Source: Streptomyces sp. NBC_00078 (GTDB taxonomy: Bacteria > Actinomycetota > Actinomycetes > Streptomycetales > Streptomycetaceae). From it: DNA of 64,000 nt. Positions 49,003 through 56,753 of this stretch are shown here, one piece after another. The stretch is taken from contig NZ_JAPELX010000001.1 in NCBI RefSeq assembly GCF_026343335.1, positions 6,882,001 to 6,946,000 on the forward strand. Reading direction: 5' to 3'. The first letter of the stretch is position 1; the number at the start of each line of letters is the position of its first letter. The position numbers and the translations under genes are program-made. Below the pieces are notes generated by a model. That model did no database searches. It was given only the letters and a program-made list of their open reading frames with translations, and was not told the DNA's origin.

Positions 49003-50331
49003 ATGCAGGCAGAACCGAAGAAGTCGCTGGTGGGGGAGGAGTACGAGGTCGAGATCGGCCCCGTCGCCCACGGCGGGCACTGCATCGCCCGTACGTCCGA
49101 GGGCCAGGTGCTGTTCGTCCGGCACGCGCTGCCCGGTGAGCGGGTCGTGGCCCGGGTGACCGAGGGCGAGGAGGGGGCCCGCTTCCTGCGCGCGGACGCG
49201 GTGTCCGTGCTCTCGGCCTCCAAGGACCGTATCGAGGCGCCCTGCCCGTATGCCGGCCCCGGCCGCTGTGGCGGCTGCGACTGGCAGCACGCCAAGCCGG
49301 GGGCGCAGCGCCGGCTGAAGGGCGAGGTCATCGCCGAGCAGCTGCAGCGGCTCGCGGGTCTCACCCCCGAGGACGTCGGCTGGGACGGCACGGTGATGCC
49401 GGCCGAGGGGGACAAGCTGCCGGCGGGCGAGGTGCCGCAGTGGCGGACGCGCGTGCAGTACGCGGTGGACGCCGACGGCAATGCCGGTCTGCGCCGCCAC
49501 CGTTCGCACGAGGTCGAGCCGATCGAGCACTGCATGATCGCGGCGCCGGGCGTGAGCGAGCTGGGCATCGAGGACCGCGACTGGTCCGGCATGGCGTCGG
49601 TGGAGGCGATCGCGGCCACCGGCTCCCAGGACCGCATGGTGATCCTGGAGCCGAGGCCGGACGCCCGGCTCCCCCTGGTCGAACTCGACAAGCCGGTCTC
49701 CGTGATGCGCGTCGAGGAGAAGGACGGCGGCATCCACCGCGTGCACGGCCGTGCCTTCGTCCGCGAGCGGGCCGACGGCCGTACTCACCGGGTCGGCAGC
49801 GGCGGCTTCTGGCAGGTCCACCCGATGGCCGCCGACACCCTCGTCAAGGCCGTCATGCAGGGCCTGCTGCCCCGCAAGGGCGACATGGCGCTCGACCTGT
49901 ACTGCGGTGTGGGACTGTTCGCCGGCGCGCTCGCCGACCGGCTCGGCGACAAGGGCGCGGTCCTCGGCATCGAGTCCGGCAAGCGCGCCGTCGAGGACGC
50001 CCGGCACAACCTCGCCGACTTCGAGCGAGTGCGGATCGAGCAGGGCAAGGTGGAGTCCGTCCTGCCGCGCACCGGCATCACCGACGTCGACCTGATCGTC
50101 CTGGACCCGCCCAGGGCCGGCGCGGGCCGGAACACCGTGAAGCACCTGTCGTCGCTGAGTGCGCGACGCATCGCCTACGTCGCCTGCGACCCGGCTGCAC
50201 TGGCCCGGGATCTGGGGTACTTCCGGGACGGGGGGTACCGGGTGCGGACGTTGCGGGCGTTCGATCTTTTTCCGATGACGTCGCACGTGGAGTGCGTGGC
50301 TATTTTGGAGCCTGCGGACAAGGGTGTCTGA
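49003..50331 (+). CDS. Class I SAM-dependent RNA 5-methyluridine methyltransferase (TrmA/RumA family)
   Basis: A 442-aa RNA methyltransferase. The N-terminal TRAM domain is EEYEVEIGPVAHGGHCIART to about residue 65. The iron-sulfur ligands are CPYAGPGRCGGCDW plus EHCMI (4 Cys). The SAM-binding motif is LDLYCGVGLFAGAL, and the C-terminal catalytic part has LIVLDPPRAGAG and nucleophilic Cys in YVACDPAALARDL. It methylates C5 of a uridine in tRNA or 23S rRNA. ATG 49003. It lies downstream of the KimA-like gene in the same direction. Confidence 0.93.
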   Translation: MQAEPKKSLVGEEYEVEIGPVAHGGHCIARTSEGQVLFVRHALPGERVVARVTEGEEGARFLRADAVSVLSASKDRIEAPCPYAGPGRCGGCDWQHAKPGAQRRLKGEVIAEQLQRLAGLTPEDVGWDGTVMPAEGDKLPAGEVPQWRTRVQYAVDADGNAGLRRHRSHEVEPIEHCMIAAPGVSELGIEDRDWSGMASVEAIAATGSQDRMVILEPRPDARLPLVELDKPVSVMRVEEKDGGIHRVHGRAFVRERADGRTHRVGSGGFWQVHPMAADTLVKAVMQGLLPRKGDMALDLYCGVGLFAGALADRLGDKGAVLGIESGKRAVEDARHNLADFERVRIEQGKVESVLPRTGITDVDLIVLDPPRAGAGRNTVKHLSSLSARRIAYVACDPAALARDLGYFRDGGYRVRTLRAFDLFPMTSHVECVAILEPADKGV

Positions 50332-50498
50332 CCTGCTGTTTCGTGGTCCGGGTGGGTCGCTCGACCTGTTTCCCTCTGTGGAGCGGGTCGGGCAGACGCA
50401 CTGCTTGTTCAAACTCGCCTGACCTGCGGTTACAGGGTGTGGCGGGATTCGTTGGCCTGATGTCGGCGACGTGCGTTCGTCACTCTTGACGCTCGAAT

Positions 50499-51434
50499 TC
50501 AGTCGTCGATGGGCGTGACCCCTGAGGGAGCCGGGGCCAGTCGGTACCCGCCGTCCTCGCGTCGCACGTGTCCGGCGGTCGGCGGCGGGAAGTGGCTCCC
50601 CAGCAGGAGAGTTGACGTACCGGCCAGTGAGCCGAGCACCTGGTTCCGGGTCCTGGCCGCGAGTTCGGGAGCGACGTCCACACAGCTGCAGAGCTCCGGA
50701 TGCGCCATCTGGACCGGGTGGTGGATGCTGTCGCCGGTGACCAGTGCGGTCTCGCCACGGCTGCTCAGTTCCACCGCTACCTGCCCCGGTGTGTGGCCGG
50801 GGGTGGGCAGCAGGCGGATGCCCGGCGCGACGTCCGTGCCCTCGTCAGCGACATCGATGAGGTCGAACAGACCTGCTTCCCGGACGGGATGGACCGAGTC
50901 CCGGAACATCTGCCGACGCGCCTCCTCCATGTCGACACCCGCCCAGTAGCCCCACTCGGTGCGTGAGGTGAGATAGCGCGCGTTCGGGAAGGTGGGCACC
51001 CAGGCGTCGCCCTCGGCACGCGTGTTCCACCCCACGTGGTCGGCGTGGAGGTGGGTCAGGACCACGACGTCAACGCTCTCCGGCGCGAAGCCCGCCGCCC
51101 GTAGCCGTGCTTCGTAGTCGCTGTTCAGGTTGTGCCAGGCGGGGTTGGAGCGCCGCTTCCCGTTTCCGATGCCGGTGTCCACCAGCACCCGCATGCCGTC
51201 CACCTCGACGGCGAAGCTGTGACTCGCCAGGCGCAGGATGCCTTGTTCGTCGACGAATTCGGGCCTCAGCCAGGGAGTCCGGCTCACGAGGTCGGTGGTT
51301 GCCCCGGGCAGCAGCCACGGACCGGTCTGGGCGGGTAGGACCACTTCGTCGATGCGTCGCACGGTGTGGTTGCCCACCGTCCAGGAAGAGGCGGGGGGAT
51401 TAGTGGAGTTGGTCGTTTGCGATGAGGTGAACAC
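50499..51434 (-). CDS. MBL-fold metallo-hydrolase (lactonase-like)
   Basis: A 311-aa hydrolase. The metal motif is VVLTHLHADHVGW (HxHxDH), with later ligands in PTPGHTPGQV, LVTGDSIHH and LLLGSHFPPP. This arrangement is typical of AHL-lactonase-like and related members. No signal peptide is seen; the N-terminus is Ser/Thr/Asn-rich. GTG 51434. It is divergent from the amidase operon across a region that carries putative TetR sites, so it is probably co-regulated with it. The substrate is unknown (an ester, lactone or similar). Confidence 0.85.
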   Translation of the reverse strand: MFTSSQTTNSTNPPASSWTVGNHTVRRIDEVVLPAQTGPWLLPGATTDLVSRTPWLRPEFVDEQGILRLASHSFAVEVDGMRVLVDTGIGNGKRRSNPAWHNLNSDYEARLRAAGFAPESVDVVVLTHLHADHVGWNTRAEGDAWVPTFPNARYLTSRTEWGYWAGVDMEEARRQMFRDSVHPVREAGLFDLIDVADEGTDVAPGIRLLPTPGHTPGQVAVELSSRGETALVTGDSIHHPVQMAHPELCSCVDVAPELAARTRNQVLGSLAGTSTLLLGSHFPPPTAGHVRREDGGYRLAPAPSGVTPIDD

Positions 51435-51660
51435 GAAGACCTTCCTTACCTGTCATGGGTCGCGAGGACGGAGATGTCTGGAGCGGGCGGGTGATGCGGA
51501 TGTGTAGTTGCTCGTTGCCGGGTGAGAGTGGGAGCCCGCGGTGAGCAGCGCGATGAGGATCGAGGTGTGCAATGCGAACGGCAGGCGTCCGGATGGGGAG
51601 GTGCGGGGAGGCGTGCGGCCCGCGGGGACGCTCTGTATGAGGGTCCTTCCCGTTCTAAAA

Positions 51661-51729
51661 GCGATTGGTTTGCTTTAAGGCACCGTAGGTCCTGCGATCG
51701 GCTAAAGCAAATGATTCGCGTTTACGTGG
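51661..51729. promoter_or_regulatory. Two copies of a putative TetR operator in the metallo-hydrolase/amidase divergent promoter
   Basis: Copy A, 51697-51729, contains ATCGGCTAAAGCAAATGATT followed by CGCGTTTACGTGG. Copy C, 51661-51679, is inverted: on the minus strand it reads CTTAAAGCAAACCAATCGC. A third copy precedes the tetR gene. The inner part of copy A, GCAAATGATTCGC, is nearly palindromic (10 of 13 positions). The rest of the gap (51435-51763) shows no gene. Confidence 0.6.
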
Positions 51730-51763
51730 TCGGAGGTCCCGTACAGCCCCGGCCGGTCGCGCC

Positions 51764-51970
51764 ATGATCAGCGAACTCACCCCCCATGAGGCAGCCCGAG
51801 GGGCGCTGCGGGCGGGGCTCCCCCTCGGGGGCGGCCGACATGAAGAAGTGGCCGTGACGGCCAACTGCATCCACTCCGTGATCGGCATGTTGCGCGAGCT
51901 CGATTTCGGTGAGATCCCTCCCGCGTTCTCCTACCGCGCCGGACAGGGGAACGCCGATGCAACCGTTTGA
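51764..51970 (+). CDS. Small AtzG/GatC-like amidase companion
   Basis: A 68-aa protein. The N-terminus is a short helical segment (MISELTPHEAARGALRAGLP); the centre (AVTANCIHSVIGMLRELDFG) resembles the helix of GatC/AtzG (DUF4089) proteins that bind amidase subunits, and the tail FGEIPPAFSYRAG resembles their PxxxF-type extension. It overlaps the amidase start by 14 bp, which strongly suggests co-translation and complex formation. ATG 51764. The family match is by pattern only. Confidence 0.6.
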   Translation: MISELTPHEAARGALRAGLPLGGGRHEEVAVTANCIHSVIGMLRELDFGEIPPAFSYRAGQGNADATV

Positions 51971-52883
51971 ACTGTCGCTGACCGAAGCCTCCCGTGCGGT
52001 GCGCGCACGGGAGCTGTCCCCCGTCGAACTCACCGAATCGGTGCTCGCCCGTATCGCCGCCGTCGAAGGACGGATGGGCGCCTACGTCACCGTCGCCGCC
52101 GACGCGGCCCTGGCCGCAGCGGTCCGCGCCGAACGGGAGATCTCCGTAAGCGGACCTCGCGGGCCGCTGCACGGGATCCCCATGGCGCTCAAGGATCTGC
52201 TCGACGCGGAGGGGATACCCACCACGGCGAGTTCGCGCGTCCGGGCAGGGCACGTGGCGGAACGCGACAGCCGGGTGGCCGAACGGCTCGGCGCCGCCGG
52301 GGCCGTCCTCCTGGGCAAGACGCACACGCACGAGTTCGCCTACGGCCTGACCACTCCGCAGACGAACAACGCCTGGGATCACAGCCGGGTCGCGGGTGGG
52401 TCGAGCGGCGGCTCGGCGGTGGCTGTCGCCGCCGGCGGGGCGACGTTCGCCATGGGCACGGACACGGGCGGTTGCATCCGGGTCCCCGCGGCCCTGAACG
52501 GCGTGGTGGGCCTCAAGCCGACTTACGGCCTGGTATCACGCACAGGCGTGACCTCGCTGTCCTGGTCCCTGGACCATGTGGGCCCTCTCGCCCGCACCGT
52601 CCAGGACGCAGCGCTGGTGCTGTCGGCGACCGCCGGCCACGACCCGCGGGACCCGGCGAGCGTGTCCGACGCCGTGTCGGACAGCTACGTCCGCCTCTGT
52701 GCCCCCGCCAACATCACCGGCGTCCCGGCCCTCACCCTGCCGGTCGGTCACGACCACGCCGGACTCCCGATCGGAATGCAGCTGATGGCGCGCCCCTTCC
52801 ACGACGCGACGGTGCTCCGTGTGGGCCGGGTCTACGAGGAGTCGGTGGCCGGCGCGGGGCGGCTTGCTCCCCTCGCTGCCTGA
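51957..52883 (+). CDS. Amidase signature family protein, internally deleted, with Cys at the nucleophile position
   Basis: A 308-aa protein; family members usually have 450-480. Catalytic Lys79 is in GIPMALKDLLDAEG and the cis-Ser is Ser149 in VAGGSSGGSAVAV. The nucleophile motif, normally TDTGGSIR, reads TDTGGCIRVPAAL with Cys173. About 150 residues between the motif core and the C-terminal part are missing: after GHDPRDPASVSD the sequence jumps to YVRLCAPANITGVPALTLPV. Near-identical 9-bp repeats, GTGTCCGAC and GTGTCGGAC, flank the junction (52662-52682). The frame is intact. It may be a decaying gene or an altered enzyme. ATG 51957 follows AGGGGA. Confidence 0.78.
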   Translation: MQPFELSLTEASRAVRARELSPVELTESVLARIAAVEGRMGAYVTVAADAALAAAVRAEREISVSGPRGPLHGIPMALKDLLDAEGIPTTASSRVRAGHVAERDSRVAERLGAAGAVLLGKTHTHEFAYGLTTPQTNNAWDHSRVAGGSSGGSAVAVAAGGATFAMGTDTGGCIRVPAALNGVVGLKPTYGLVSRTGVTSLSWSLDHVGPLARTVQDAALVLSATAGHDPRDPASVSDAVSDSYVRLCAPANITGVPALTLPVGHDHAGLPIGMQLMARPFHDATVLRVGRVYEESVAGAGRLAPLAA

Positions 52884-52988
52884 GAGAAGGCGGACGTTCC
52901 GGCCCGGGTATGCGGTTGCGTCGCCGCAGGGGCGTCCACCGTGCTCGGGCGCCCGGATACGCAGCCCTGCGGGTCGCCGACGCCGGCC

Positions 52989-53022
52989 ATCGGCTAGAAG
53001 CAACACATTCGCATTAAGGTGG
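52989..53022 (+). promoter_or_regulatory. Putative TetR operator overlapping the tetR start
   Basis: ATCGGCTAGAAGCAACACAT followed by TCGCATTAAGGTGG. It shares about 24 aligned bases with the element at 51697-51729 upstream of the amidase. Its end overlaps the possible GTG start at 53019 and precedes the ATG at 53028. Confidence 0.6.
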
Positions 53023-53027
53023 ATCGC

Positions 53028-53654
53028 ATGAGTCCCAGGCCCATGGTCCGCCCCGGCGGGCGCAGCGCACGCGTACAGGAGTCCGTCCATGCGGCGGTGC
53101 GTGAACTCGTAGGAGAGGTGGGCCGCGACGCGCTCACAGTCCCGATGGTGGCCACTCGGGCGGGCGTGACCCCCTCCACGATCTACCGTCGTTGGGGCGA
53201 CCTGCAGGAACTCCTGTCCGACGTGGCCGTCGAACGACTGCGCCCGGAAACGGGTCCGGCCGATCTCGGAAGCCTGCGGGCCGATCTCGACGCGTGGGCG
53301 GAACAGTTCCTCGACGAGATGGCCTCGCCGCCCGGGCGTGCCTACATCCGGGACGCCCTGCTCGGCGACCCCGACGGCACCAATGCCGGTCAGTGTTCGG
53401 CGTATGCCGCAGAGCAGATCGACGCCGTGGTGGCCCGTGCGGTGCAGCGGGGGGAGCCGGTGCCCGAGACGGAACTGCTGATCGACCGTGTCGTGGCGCC
53501 GATCATGTACCGCATCCTCTTCCGCCCTGGCCCACTGGACGCCGCATACGCGCGCGCGCTCGTGACGAACGCCGTGTACGCCCCGCAGATCGAGGCCGGC
53601 GCCCGCCCCACCCAGGCCGCCGCCCCGCGGCGCTCGAAGAAACCCGACAGCTGA
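53028..53654 (+). CDS. TetR/AcrR family transcriptional regulator
   Basis: A 208-aa repressor-type regulator. The N-terminal helix-turn-helix is LTVPMVATRAGVTPSTIYRR, preceded by the TetR helix AVRELVGEVGRDA. The C-terminal ligand domain matches the TetR_C group found in many Streptomyces regulators (LRADLDAWAEQFLDEMASPP, then RVVAPIMYRILFRPGPLD). ATG 53028 is chosen; GTG 53019 is possible. The sequence element over its start also occurs before the amidase operon, so it probably represses itself and that locus. Confidence 0.88.
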   Translation: MSPRPMVRPGGRSARVQESVHAAVRELVGEVGRDALTVPMVATRAGVTPSTIYRRWGDLQELLSDVAVERLRPETGPADLGSLRADLDAWAEQFLDEMASPPGRAYIRDALLGDPDGTNAGQCSAYAAEQIDAVVARAVQRGEPVPETELLIDRVVAPIMYRILFRPGPLDAAYARALVTNAVYAPQIEAGARPTQAAAPRRSKKPDS

Positions 53655-53727
53655 CCACTTCGCTCATCGGATGGTCTGACCACCGGGCCGTGGAGGCCAA
53701 GCGGCTGGCTCGGTCCGGTCGGCGAGG

Positions 53728-53862
53728 GCCCGTCAGCGGCGGGCCGCAGACGAAGCCGCCGTAGCCGATCGAAGTGATCACCCCGACCCGGGCGACCGCG
53801 TTGGCGGGATCGTCCGAGCCGGCGCTCAGGCTGCGGCGAGCCGAAGTGATCGCGCCACGCGG
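53728..53862 (-). pseudogene. Remnant of an MFS transporter
   Basis: In the gap between tetR and the SDR gene, the minus strand encodes SAGSDDPANAVARVGVITSI then GYGGFVCGPPLTG. This corresponds to the conserved segment of one MFS group in which a similar GYxGxLxGPPxIG motif occurs. It has no start, no membrane helices on either side, and stops in frame nearby. The remainder of 53655-53946 shows no gene. Confidence 0.5.
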
Positions 53863-53946
53863 CCAGGTGCAATTCGAAGCCGAGGTGCACGTTAAGTAAA
53901 GGACGAATGTTCTTGTCGTGTCGCTTGTCCGCGGGCGGACGACGGA

Positions 53947-54714
53947 TCAGGCGGCGGTGAAGCCGCCGTCCGCGGGGAGTACGGCGCCCGTGACGAAGGC
54001 GGACCGCGGGGAGACCAGGAAGCACAGGACTTCCGCGATCTCGCGGGGCTGCGCCACCCTGCCCAGGGGGTGGACGTCCGCGAAGGACGCGAGATAGGCG
54101 CGGCTGTCGGGGCGGAAGGTGTCGAGGAAGTCGGTCTCGACAACGCCTGCGGCGACGAGGTTCGCGCGGATGCCCAGGGGGCCGCCCTCCAGTGCCAGCA
54201 CCTTGGTCAGCTGGGCGAGAGCCCCCTTCGATGCGCTGTAGGCGACCCCTTCGGGCAGGCCGACCGTGGACGCGTACGAACCGGTACTGACGATGGCGCC
54301 GCCGCCGCGCTCCTCCATGGCCCGGAAGGCTTCGCGGGCGAAGAGGAAGGCACCGCGGGCGTTGACGTCCATCACGCTGTCCCAGTCCCGTGCAGTGGTG
54401 TGCGTGACGGGCTTGTTCAGGGTGCGTCCGGCATTGTTGACCAGGATGTCCAGTCCGCCGAAGGCGTCGACGGCGGCACCTACCGCGCGGGTGGCGGTTT
54501 CTTCCGCGGTGACGTCGCCGGTCACGGTCACGACCCCGGGCAACTCCTCCGAGAGAACGGCGAGTTCGGGACGTGTGTCGAGGGCGACGACGTGTGCGCC
54601 GCGGGTGTGGAGGAGGGATGCGGTCTCCTTGCCGATACCGCGTGCGGCGCCGGTGACGAGGGCCGTCTTCCCGGCGAACTCGGCGGCTCCGGTGGACGGG
54701 GTCCTGGATGTCAT
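53947..54714 (-). CDS. SDR family NAD(P)-dependent oxidoreductase
   Basis: A 255-aa classical short-chain dehydrogenase. The cofactor motif is ALVTGAARGIGKETA, with VVALDTR favouring NAD+, then ILVNNAG and the catalytic Ser/Tyr/Lys in IVSTGSYASTVGLPEGVAYSASKG (split: SYASTVG and YSASK). The C-terminus is AFVTGAVLPADGG. The substrate is unknown. ATG 54714 follows GGGAGC. It lies 41 bp after the MFS gene in the same operon. Confidence 0.9.
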   Translation of the reverse strand: MTSRTPSTGAAEFAGKTALVTGAARGIGKETASLLHTRGAHVVALDTRPELAVLSEELPGVVTVTGDVTAEETATRAVGAAVDAFGGLDILVNNAGRTLNKPVTHTTARDWDSVMDVNARGAFLFAREAFRAMEERGGGAIVSTGSYASTVGLPEGVAYSASKGALAQLTKVLALEGGPLGIRANLVAAGVVETDFLDTFRPDSRAYLASFADVHPLGRVAQPREIAEVLCFLVSPRSAFVTGAVLPADGGFTAA

Positions 54715-54755
54715 TCGCGTGCTCCCTGGTGGGGTCGGGTCGGGTGTCCGTGCGG

Positions 54756-56228
54756 TCACGGACGGCTTCGTGGCCGAAAGAGGGGCCGTCGTCCGTGGTC
54801 CCGGCTGTCGGGCCGGCGCCGGATGAGGAGTGCGGCGCCCAGGCCGACGAGCACGGTGGCGACGATGACGCCGGTACCGAGGCCGTAGCCCGCCAGGGGG
54901 TCGCCCCGGTTCGTGCGCTGTCCGGCTTCGACGACCGCGGTGACGAGGGCGAGGACGACGGCACCGCCGATCTGCATGAAGGTGTTGAGCAGGGCTCCCG
55001 CCAGCCCCTGGTCACGGCCCGGCACCCCGGTCACGGCGCTCATGTTCAGCGCGGGAAAGGTCGCCGCGGTGCCGATCCCGTTGACGACCATGACGGGCAG
55101 GACCACGGTGAGGAAGGAGCTGTGGGGGCCGATCCGGAAGAACAGCGCGTAGGACAGCGCGAGGAGCAGCATCCCGGCGGCGATCATCCTGTGCGTTCCG
55201 AACCGGGCGGCGAGCCGCCCCGCGAACGGCGCCAGCGCGCCGTTGGCGAGGCCCAGCGGGACGAAGGCACCGGCGGTCTGCAACGGCGACCAGTCCAGCA
55301 CGTTCTGCAGGTAGAGCGTGGCGAGGAACGCGAACGATGTGTAGGCGCCCCACATGGCGAAGATCGTCAGGTTGGCGCCGGCGGTCGTGCGCCGGGTGAA
55401 GAAGGACAGCGGGACCAAGGGCCTGTTCGTGCGGGACTCGACCCGCACGAACAGGCCGAGCAGGCCGGCCGCGGCGAAGAAGAGAACGAGGGTGCGGGCG
55501 GACAGCCAGCCGTGCGACGGAGCCTGGGTGAGGGCGTAGACCAAGAGCACCAGGGCTCCGGTGGCCGTCAGTGCGCCAGGAACGTCCATCTTCTCGCGAA
55601 CGCTGCGCCGGGGGTCCGCCGGGAGCAGGCGCAGCCCCGCGAGCAGCGCGCCCACAGCGATGGGCACAGGGAGCGCGAAGACCAGTCGCCACGACAGTTC
55701 GGTCAGCACGCCGCCGAGAACGAGTCCACCGATGAAGCCGCAGGCGCCGGCGGTGGCGTACCAGCCGAGGGCACGGCCACGCCGCGGACCCTCCGGCCAG
55801 TTCGTGGTGATCAGAGAAAGAGCCGCCGGGGCCAAAAAGCCCGCGGCGACGCCCTTCACCAGCCGCGCCGCGACCAGCAGGCCACCGGTCGGAGCGAGCG
55901 CTCCCAGCACACTCACCACGCCGAAGACGGCGACCGCGGTCAGGAACGCGCGTCGCCGGCCGAACAGGTCGGCGACCCGGCCGCCCAGGAGGAGAAACCC
56001 GCCGTAGCCGAGGGCGTAGGCGGACACGACCCACTGCAGGGAGCCCGAAGCCATGCCCAGGTCACGCTGGATCGCGGGCAGGGCCACGCCCACGTCGGAC
56101 AGGTCTATGGCGTCCATGAAATGAGCCGCGCACAGCACCAGCAGGGCCAGGGTGCCGGGTGGCGGGGAGACCTCCGCAACGGCCCCGGTTCCGTCGGCGC
56201 CCGTGGCGATCTCGTCGGTCTGTTTCAT
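54756..56228 (-). CDS. MFS transporter, DHA2 (14-TMS) drug efflux type
   Basis: A 490-aa membrane protein with about 14 hydrophobic helices. Motif-like sequences are FMDAIDLSDVGVALPAIQRD (helix 1), YALGYGGFLLLGGRVADLFG and RRRAFLTAVAV (motif A), and the central GWYATAGACGFIGGLVLGGV (motif C, drug:H+ antiporter signature). Probable role: export of a toxic compound or its SDR product. ATG 56228. Transcribed with the downstream SDR gene and the upstream Atu4866-like gene. Confidence 0.9.
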   Translation of the reverse strand: MKQTDEIATGADGTGAVAEVSPPPGTLALLVLCAAHFMDAIDLSDVGVALPAIQRDLGMASGSLQWVVSAYALGYGGFLLLGGRVADLFGRRRAFLTAVAVFGVVSVLGALAPTGGLLVAARLVKGVAAGFLAPAALSLITTNWPEGPRRGRALGWYATAGACGFIGGLVLGGVLTELSWRLVFALPVPIAVGALLAGLRLLPADPRRSVREKMDVPGALTATGALVLLVYALTQAPSHGWLSARTLVLFFAAAGLLGLFVRVESRTNRPLVPLSFFTRRTTAGANLTIFAMWGAYTSFAFLATLYLQNVLDWSPLQTAGAFVPLGLANGALAPFAGRLAARFGTHRMIAAGMLLLALSYALFFRIGPHSSFLTVVLPVMVVNGIGTAATFPALNMSAVTGVPGRDQGLAGALLNTFMQIGGAVVLALVTAVVEAGQRTNRGDPLAGYGLGTGVIVATVLVGLGAALLIRRRPDSRDHGRRPLFRPRSRP

Positions 56229-56328
56229 TGCTCTGCCTTCCTCCGGTGACGGGGCGGCGGCCAGGGGCCCCCACCGCGGCGGACTCCGTATCCGTGATGG
56301 TGAGAAACGAGGACGCTGCCGCGCCTTC

Positions 56329-56619
56329 TCATGAGGGCTTCTCCGTCCGGTCCTCGCGGTAGAGCACGAGGTGTTCGTGGTGGAGCACGCCGTCCCTGAT
56401 GTCGCCCGTGGCGGTGAAGCCGGTGTCGTCGACGTAGTCGAGGTGGTCGCCGGTCACCGTGTACCGGCCGGTGTACTCGCTGCGCCGGTCTCCCCGGGCC
56501 TCGTCGTAGCGCCCGTCCGGCAACAGCTCCTGACGGATGTGACCGTCCGCGGTCACCCACATGCCGACCACGTCGGCATGCCCAAAATCGCGGCCGCTCC
56601 GCGCATCGCCTGTCATCAC
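56329..56619 (-). CDS. Atu4866-like small protein
   Basis: A 96-aa protein. The core (VVGMWVTADGHIRQELLPDG, then RYDEARGDRRSEYTGRYTVT and GDHLDYVDDTGFTATGD) matches the Atu4866 domain, a small beta-barrel often fused to or next to dehydrogenases. Its function is unknown, possibly a ligand-binding accessory. It is the first gene of the operon that also contains the MFS and SDR genes. Two ATG codons in tandem start it. Confidence 0.82.
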   Translation of the reverse strand: MMTGDARSGRDFGHADVVGMWVTADGHIRQELLPDGRYDEARGDRRSEYTGRYTVTGDHLDYVDDTGFTATGDIRDGVLHHEHLVLYREDRTEKPS

Positions 56620-56691
56620 ATTGCCTTCCTCGGTGGGTCCGGGTGTCTTGCCCGACCGAGTCTGCGCAGGTCATCGCGGGTGTACCAGGGT

Positions 56692-56728
56692 GCGCTCTGC
56701 CTGGGTGCGGCACACCCAGGCAGAGCGC
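56692..56728. promoter_or_regulatory. Perfect 16-bp inverted repeat between XRE gene and Atu4866/MFS/SDR operon
   Basis: GCGCTCTGCCTGGGTG (56692-56707), 5-nt spacer, CACCCAGGCAGAGCGC (56713-56728), all 16 pairs perfect. It is centred in the 134-bp divergent region, so it is a likely operator for the XRE regulator rather than a terminator. Confidence 0.7.
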
Positions 56729-56753
56729 GGAGCCACTGCCTAGCCTGGAGGCC

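Noticed and set aside
56692..56728. The inverted repeat as a terminator
   Set aside because: Both flanking genes are transcribed away from it, so there is no transcript to terminate.
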